A stretch of 64,000 bases of DNA from Bacillota bacterium (lineage in GTDB: Bacteria > Bacillota > Sulfobacillia > Sulfobacillales > Sulfobacillaceae). The position numbers were made by a program, and so were the translations under genes. A model generated the notes under the pieces. It was not told the origin of the DNA and searched no databases. It saw nothing but the letters and a program-made list of their open reading frames with translations. The DNA lies in NCBI GenBank assembly GCA_021799435.1, contig JAJZAN010000004.1:1-64000 (forward strand), in the 5' to 3' direction. Below are positions 58,852-64,000 of this stretch, in pieces. Position 1 is the stretch's first letter, and each line of letters opens with the position of its first letter.

Positions 58852-60282
58852 CTACATAGAAGCTCCGGTCCAATCGATGGGTTCAAGGAAGTCGAAACCC
58901 GCCAAGGCGCTCTCGAGACTCCTGGTGATGTGGTCCAGATGCTCGGGCGTGTCAGCCTCAGCGCGTGCCACGAGGGCTGGCTGGGTATTGGAGGCCCGAA
59001 CTAGACCCCATCCGTATGGGAACACGACCCGGACCCCGTCGATGTCGATGACTTTCACGGCAGAATCTTGACGGAAGTGGTCCTTCAGGGCCGTCACCAC
59101 GTCAGCCTTCTTGTCGTCCGGACAGTCGATGCGGATTTCAGGCGTGGACGGCAGGTTGGGGACGCTTTCCAACAGCGCGGAGAGCGGTTCCTCGGTGTTG
59201 GACAACAGCCGGAAAAGACGGCCAGCGGCGTAAAAGGCATCGTCATAGCCGTAGTACTCATCGGCAAAAAACATGTGGCCCGACATCTCGCCGGTGAACA
59301 CCGCGTTGAGTTCTCGCATTTTGGCCTTGATTAGCGAGTGGCCGGTCTTGTAGAACTGGGGTTTGGCACCCAGCCGTTCCAACTCGTCATAAAGGGTCTG
59401 AGAACATTTGACCTCGACGATGGCCGGTGTGCCGGGGTACTTGGCGGCAATCTCACGCCAATAGAGAATCATGAGGCGGTCTCCCCAGATAATTTGTCCC
59501 TTTTCGTCGACGACGCCAATGCGGTCGCCGTCACCGTCGAACGCCACGCCCAAATCCGCATGTTCCGCCTGGACGGTCTTAATGAGATCGGTCAGATTCT
59601 TGGCCACAACGGGGTCTGGGTGGTGGTTGGGGAAGGTCGGATCAGGAGTGCAGTATAAGGGAATCGCGTCCACACCGAACGCTTTCATCACGTCTTCGGC
59701 AAAGAGACTGGGGGTTCCGTTGCCACAGTCTACGACGACTTTCAAGGGGCGCGGCCCAAGCCGAATCTTTTCTTTCAGCATGGCCAGATAGGCGGGGACG
59801 GGATTGGCTTCGACTCGGGAGCCGCGTCCTTCGCGGAATTCGCCCCGCTCCATGATGCGGCGCACCTCTTGGATTTCTTCGCCGTAGATGGTGGACTTGC
59901 CGTGCGCCATCTTGAAGCCGTTATATTCGGCTGGATTGTGGCTGGCCGTAATCATGACGCCCGCTTCGCGGTCAAAGTGTACCCGCGCAAAGTAGAAAAT
60001 CGGAGTCGTGACTTGTCCGATGTCAATGACATGGATACCGGTGGCCATGAGGCCCTCAGCCATCGCATCGCGATACGCCGGCGACGAGGCCCGGCTGTCC
60101 CAGCCCAAAAGCGCTTCGGTCGCCCCGCGGTCTGCCAGATAAGTCCCGAAGGCTCGACCCAACCGGACAACATCGGCCTCGTTCATATCGATATCGACCA
60201 GACCGCGGATGTCATATTCCCGGAAAACGCTGCTATTCAAAAAGAAACCCGCCTTTCCTATACGTATCAGCTTTACCGCCAA
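58852..60282 (-). CDS. Phosphomannomutase/phosphoglucomutase
   Basis: FREYDIRG, GVMITASHNPAEYNGFKM phosphoserine loop, FDGDGDRIG metal-binding loop, GEMSGHMFF. Confidence 0.95.
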   Translation of the reverse strand: MAVKLIRIGKAGFFLNSSVFREYDIRGLVDIDMNEADVVRLGRAFGTYLADRGATEALLGWDSRASSPAYRDAMAEGLMATGIHVIDIGQVTTPIFYFARVHFDREAGVMITASHNPAEYNGFKMAHGKSTIYGEEIQEVRRIMERGEFREGRGSRVEANPVPAYLAMLKEKIRLGPRPLKVVVDCGNGTPSLFAEDVMKAFGVDAIPLYCTPDPTFPNHHPDPVVAKNLTDLIKTVQAEHADLGVAFDGDGDRIGVVDEKGQIIWGDRLMILYWREIAAKYPGTPAIVEVKCSQTLYDELERLGAKPQFYKTGHSLIKAKMRELNAVFTGEMSGHMFFADEYYGYDDAFYAAGRLFRLLSNTEEPLSALLESVPNLPSTPEIRIDCPDDKKADVVTALKDHFRQDSAVKVIDIDGVRVVFPYGWGLVRASNTQPALVARAEADTPEHLDHITRSLESALAGFDFLEPIDWTGASM

Positions 60283-60339
60283 TCATACCGCTTTTTTACT
60301 ACGGGGATATCAATCCCGCGAATTTTCTCTCAAAAAAAG

Positions 60340-60369
60340 TTGACTCTAATTACAACTGCACGGTAGAAT
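60340..60369 (+). promoter_or_regulatory. Sigma-A-type promoter of the NCS1 permease gene
   Basis: TTGACT (60340-60345), 18 nt, TAGAAT (60364-60369). Confidence 0.65.
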
Positions 60370-60444
60370 TCCGAACATAAACCTGTAGGATCACAACAAA
60401 TGTTCAGGTTTCCTGATCACTCGAATCTATTAAGGAGGTTTTTC

Positions 60445-61815
60445 ATGGCGGCGAACGAAGATGTTCGTTATGGCGATGAAATAGCGCAAATCGAACCGAT
60501 CGGCATCGAGCACATCAAAGAGTCGGAGCGCCACGGCAAGGTCTCTTCCGTTTTTACGCTGTGGTGGGGTGCCAATGTGGAGCTCGCTACGCTGACGACC
60601 GGCGTGGCAGCTGTCGGATTGTTTGGGCTAAGCTTCTGGCAGGCAGCCATCGGTCTCATCATCGGCAATATTCTTGGAGCCGCCATTCTGGGTTTGGTTT
60701 CCACCTTTGGCCCGCGATTGGGCGTGCCGCAGATGGTGCATTCGCGGGCGCCGTTCGGCTTTGTGGGCAACTTCTTGCCGGGGGCCTTCAACTTGATTGC
60801 CGGGGCCATGTGGTTCGCTGTCAACACGGTGTTGGGAACGTTTGCCTTCATGGCACTGTTCCACACCGACTTCTTTATCGGACTGCTAATTATGGTTGCA
60901 ATTCAGGTTATTGTCGCTGTCTACGGTTACAACATGATCCACGCGGTCGAGCGGTGGATGGCGGGTCTCCTGACCCTGGTTTTCATCGGCGTGTCGATTT
61001 TTGCCTTCTCGCACGCCCATTACGCCCTGCCTTTCAATCCCGTGCACACCTTGGGGGCATATACGGGAATCACCGGTGGCATTATCGAGGCCGCAGGATT
61101 GGCGCTCTCTTACCTGTTTGGATGGACTGTGTTTGGCTCGGACTACACTCGTTACCTTCCTAAGAGCACGAAGCCATCAGCCATTTTCGCCAACGCGGCG
61201 TCCTCGAACTTTGTGGCCGCTTTGTGGCTGGAACTGGTGGGCGTCGCGCTGGCTACGGTGTTTCCCGCGGCTGCCAACGGGAACCCGATTGGTCTCTTGT
61301 CGGGGATAAACCCGCATTGGCTGGTTGATTTGACCTTGTTGGCGGTCATGTTGGGTACAGTGACCGCGAACGTGCTGAACATCTATTCCGGGTCTCTATC
61401 GGCTTTGGTTATTCAGGTGCCCATTAAGCGTTGGATGGCGGCTGTCGCGGTCGGGATTATTGGGGCCGTGGTGGCCTATATCGGACACAAGGCCTACTAT
61501 TTGGACTTCGAAAACTTCTTGTTCTTGTTGGCTTATTGGTTGGCTCCGTGGTCAGCGGTTGTGTTGGTAGACTTCTTCCTGATCAACAAGGGAAATTATC
61601 CGGAATCCATCTTCTACAACCCCAAGCGTCTCTTCAATCGAGGCCTCTGGGCATGGCTGATTGGCATTGCGGTGTCGGTTCCGTTCTTCAACCAATCGTT
61701 GTACGTGGGCCCCATCGCATACCGCTATGGCCACTTGGGGGATATCTCTTACTATGTCAGCTTTGTCGTAGCCGGATTGATTTATTGGCTGATAGGCAAG
61801 CGTCAGAAGGCCTAG
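60445..61815 (+). CDS. NCS1 family nucleobase/cytosine permease-like transporter
   Basis: WWGANVELATLTTGVAAVGLFGLSFWQA, RAPFGFVGNFLPGAFNLIAG; SD aaggagg. Confidence 0.92.
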   Translation: MAANEDVRYGDEIAQIEPIGIEHIKESERHGKVSSVFTLWWGANVELATLTTGVAAVGLFGLSFWQAAIGLIIGNILGAAILGLVSTFGPRLGVPQMVHSRAPFGFVGNFLPGAFNLIAGAMWFAVNTVLGTFAFMALFHTDFFIGLLIMVAIQVIVAVYGYNMIHAVERWMAGLLTLVFIGVSIFAFSHAHYALPFNPVHTLGAYTGITGGIIEAAGLALSYLFGWTVFGSDYTRYLPKSTKPSAIFANAASSNFVAALWLELVGVALATVFPAAANGNPIGLLSGINPHWLVDLTLLAVMLGTVTANVLNIYSGSLSALVIQVPIKRWMAAVAVGIIGAVVAYIGHKAYYLDFENFLFLLAYWLAPWSAVVLVDFFLINKGNYPESIFYNPKRLFNRGLWAWLIGIAVSVPFFNQSLYVGPIAYRYGHLGDISYYVSFVVAGLIYWLIGKRQKA

Positions 61816-61830
61816 GAACGGTGACGCCAA

Positions 61831-61864
61831 GAGAAGGAGCCAGTCTTAGGACTGGCTCCTTCTC
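61831..61864 (+). terminator. Strong intrinsic hairpin after the NCS1 permease gene
   Basis: GAGAAGGAGCCAGTC-TTAG-GACTGGCTCCTTCTC, 15-bp perfect stem. Confidence 0.8.
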
Positions 61865-61919
61865 GGTCTTGCGGCACTGTTGTAAAATAGCTTCGAATGA
61901 TTTGTAGGGAGGAACCTGA

Positions 61920-62369
61920 GTGCAGATCCGGGCCTATCGTCCCCAGCATGATTTTCGGGCGCTCTTGGATGCGCAATGTGATCTCTATCAATTAAACTTT
62001 CCCCGATTTATCTGCACCCCGGTATTTTTGGCGGATCAGGCTCAGCGGCTCCGGGTGGCCGGTCGTCGGCCATTGGAAAACGGTATTTTCATCCTGGACG
62101 ATAACGGCACCATGGCCGGATTTGTGTGGGTGGCGGTACGCATGGATTTGCAAGGAGCCTATGGATCGGTGGACCAGGTCTATCTGAAGCCCGCATATCG
62201 GCGCCAGGGGCTGGGGAGTCTCCTCATGCAGGCCGCCGAAGATTTCGTGCGCCGGCAGGGCCTCAAAATAGCCAGGCTGTATGTGACGCAGGATAACCGG
62301 GATGCCGTGCGGCTATATGAGCGCAGCGGATATTCTGTGACCCGCTACGAGATGGAGCGGCCCTTATAG
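61920..62369 (+). CDS. GNAT family N-acetyltransferase
   Basis: VDQVYLKPAYRRQGLGSLLMQAAEDF...LYVTQDNRDAVRLYERSGY; GTG start. Confidence 0.9.
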   Translation: MQIRAYRPQHDFRALLDAQCDLYQLNFPRFICTPVFLADQAQRLRVAGRRPLENGIFILDDNGTMAGFVWVAVRMDLQGAYGSVDQVYLKPAYRRQGLGSLLMQAAEDFVRRQGLKIARLYVTQDNRDAVRLYERSGYSVTRYEMERPL

Positions 62370-62918
62370 CGTGCGCCGCTTCTCCATGAGCCAGCAATCC
62401 TCCCATACGCCTTCATGATATTCATGACAGATGAGCCGCGTTAAGATGACAAACCCGCACTTTTGGTAGACGTGGACGGCACGGGCGTTGGAGATTCGCG
62501 GATCGAGGATGACGCGATGGGCGCCCCAATAATTCAGCAAAGTGTCGGACGCCAACCGCGTCAATTGGGTGCCCAGACCGTGCCCCCATAACGAGGTCTC
62601 CCCTAAAAACATATCCATGCCGACACTGTATTCATACGCCGGAAAGCCAAATCGTTCGACGTCTTTGAAATGGAGCGGATACACTTGCAGAAATCCGGCA
62701 GGCTTATTATGCCATTCGACCATACAGCCCTGAACCGGGTGGCCGGTTTTCCTCATGTAGTGATGTTCGATGTAATCCCAGTCGGCTGGGGTGTCACGCC
62801 CATCATAATAGGTCAGCACCGTAGGGTCATTGAGCCAACGATACAAGTGCGGGCCGTCCCCGGCGGCCAGGGGTCGGATTGAGAGGGAGCCCTGGGCAGC
62901 CGAAAACCCTGCCACCAT
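62364..62918 (-). CDS. GNAT family (RimJ/AacC-like) acetyltransferase
   Basis: LSIRPLAAGDGPHLYRWLNDPTVLTYYDGRD...SLWGHGLGTQLTRLASDTLLNYWGAHRVILDPRISNARAVHVYQKCGF. Confidence 0.9.
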   Translation of the reverse strand: MVAGFSAAQGSLSIRPLAAGDGPHLYRWLNDPTVLTYYDGRDTPADWDYIEHHYMRKTGHPVQGCMVEWHNKPAGFLQVYPLHFKDVERFGFPAYEYSVGMDMFLGETSLWGHGLGTQLTRLASDTLLNYWGAHRVILDPRISNARAVHVYQKCGFVILTRLICHEYHEGVWEDCWLMEKRRTL

Positions 62919-62919
62919 G

Positions 62920-63444
62920 CTAGATTTCCGCCTCCATCCGACGAACCCGGTCTTGGATGCGGTCCTGATCGGACTCATGCAGGTGGGATAGATTGGCTGA
63001 CACCAGCGACCTTAAACTGTCCTCCACGGTGCGAAAAAGCTGGCACGCCAACTCCCGGTCCCAATGGGCGGGCGCGTAACCGGAGATGCTGGGATGGGCC
63101 GAAACCCCCAGACCCTCGTGGGCCCATTGCCAAATGGCCAGCGGGACCTCGGTTGCCGGCAGAAACGTATCCGGGCCTGGGTGCTCCATTACGCGCCGGA
63201 ATGCCGTGGCGTCGGCCGATGCCAGCCGCATGAGCTCCGACCGGGCTTGCCGGGCCAGGGCAATCTGGAAGCCAAGGTCAACCGCAGGCTGACGCTTTTG
63301 GGCTAGTCCCGCCACCATTTCCAGGAGTGCCCAGCCTTGGGCGCAAGCAAGGGCCGCCACGCTGCCGCCTGCCCAAACCGGGGTGGGACGTGCAACTAGA
63401 GAAAGCCAGTCATTGAGCGAGCTAGGGGTGAGATGATCGGGCAT
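62920..63444 (-). CDS. Cyclodeaminase/cyclohydrolase family protein (FchA-like)
   Basis: LVARPTPVWAGGSVAALACAQGWALLEMVAGLAQKR...RSELMRLASADATAFRRVMEH. Confidence 0.8.
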   Translation of the reverse strand: MPDHLTPSSLNDWLSLVARPTPVWAGGSVAALACAQGWALLEMVAGLAQKRQPAVDLGFQIALARQARSELMRLASADATAFRRVMEHPGPDTFLPATEVPLAIWQWAHEGLGVSAHPSISGYAPAHWDRELACQLFRTVEDSLRSLVSANLSHLHESDQDRIQDRVRRMEAEI

Positions 63445-63525
63445 AGTTCGCCTCCTTGCTCCCCATGGTACAGGTACCGCTGGCGGGAAACAATCTGTGC
63501 CGTGCGGGGACCTCTTATGGGCAAT

Positions 63526-63560
63526 AAAAACCGTCCCGCGAGGTGGCGGGACGGTTTTTT
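63526..63560. terminator. Bidirectional intrinsic terminator
   Basis: AAAAACCGTCCCGC-GAGGTG-GCGGGACGGTTTTTT. Confidence 0.88.
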
Positions 63561-63571
63561 GAGGAGTCTCT

Positions 63572-64000
63572 CTAAGGAATCGAAGGAGAGGTGCCCACCG
63601 ATGACGGCATAGTGATGGCGTGATTTGGTTCCTGACCCAAGGTGGCCGTAATGGACAGGGTCTTTCCGCCGCGATTGATGGTCAGCGTGACCGACTGTCC
63701 CACTCGGTGCTGCAACACCGCATCCTGCAACGCTTTGGCCGTGGTAACCGGCTTGCCGTCGACGGCGGTCACGATATCGCCCGGCTTTAATCCCGCTTGA
63801 GAGGCTGGACTATTGGGTTCGACATACGCGATCAGGACTCCAGTGGCCGTCGGCAGGTTGTACTGGCGCTTGACGGTGGCGTTGTCTGTGCTGATGAAAA
63901 CGCCCAGCCACGGACGTGATACATGTCCGGTCTTCATGAGCTGCGGCACCACTTCGTCCACGGTAGACGTGGGAATGGCAAATCCAATGCCTTGGCCCTG
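63572..64000 (-). CDS. HtrA/DegP-like serine protease, C-terminal PDZ part (truncated by window edge)
   Basis: Frame runs to the end as QGQGIGFAIPTSTVDEVVPQLMKTGHVSRPWLGVFIST...PASQAGLKPGDIVTAVDGKPV. Confidence 0.93.
   Translation of the reverse strand, partial: QGQGIGFAIPTSTVDEVVPQLMKTGHVSRPWLGVFISTDNATVKRQYNLPTATGVLIAYVEPNSPASQAGLKPGDIVTAVDGKPVTTAKALQDAVLQHRVGQSVTLTINRGGKTLSITATLGQEPNHAITMPSSVGTSPSIP

Noticed and set aside
1-64000. CRISPR arrays, rRNA operons, tRNA genes, complete transposons
   Set aside because: Looked for repeat-spacer patterns, tRNA-like cloverleafs and transposase motifs by eye; none found with confidence. tRNAscan-SE/CRISPRCasFinder would be decisive.

Overview
The window is about 64 kb of fairly GC-rich chromosomal DNA from a spore-forming Firmicute. 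Gene content suggests a Sulfobacillus-like acidophile, but that taxonomic guess is inference only. The left third (~1-25.4 kb) is the conserved Firmicutes block rpsU-yqeY-...-yqfC-yqfD-phoH-yqfF-ybeY-dgkA-(CNNM)-cdd-era-recO-glyQ-glyS-ppsR-ppdK-...-dnaG-sigA. It is interrupted by two accessory cassettes: a secreted/propeller-like ORF, a cysteine-free tandem rhodanese, and an MqnC-like radical SAM protein with an unknown partner; and a GNAT + TPR/ATP-grasp + MFS set. The middle holds asnB, an NAD-type formate dehydrogenase operon, folE, moaA, an acyl-CoA ligase, sulfate assimilation genes (sat/cysH), two convergent D,D-carboxypeptidases, a CDF transporter and mrp/sufT-like genes. The right part holds a polyprenyl-phosphate-mannose type glycosylation set, a split ThrE-type exporter, a MinC-like protein, a small conjugation-related island (type IV coupling protein plus replication-relaxation-like protein), Mn-catalase, PMM/PGM, an NCS1 permease and a truncated HtrA protease. 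The most notable signals are: (1) a formate dehydrogenase catalytic gene with an in-frame TGA at the selenocysteine position and an E. coli fdhF-like SECIS; (2) the same enzyme split, with its N-terminal Fe-S half encoded at the opposite end of the operon; (3) a possible SD-sequestering leader in front of it; (4) asnB that can only start at ATC; (5) a GNAT/ATP-grasp/MFS cassette; (6) a structured non-coding segment upstream of the coupling-protein operon. No rRNA, tRNA or CRISPR array was recognised by eye.
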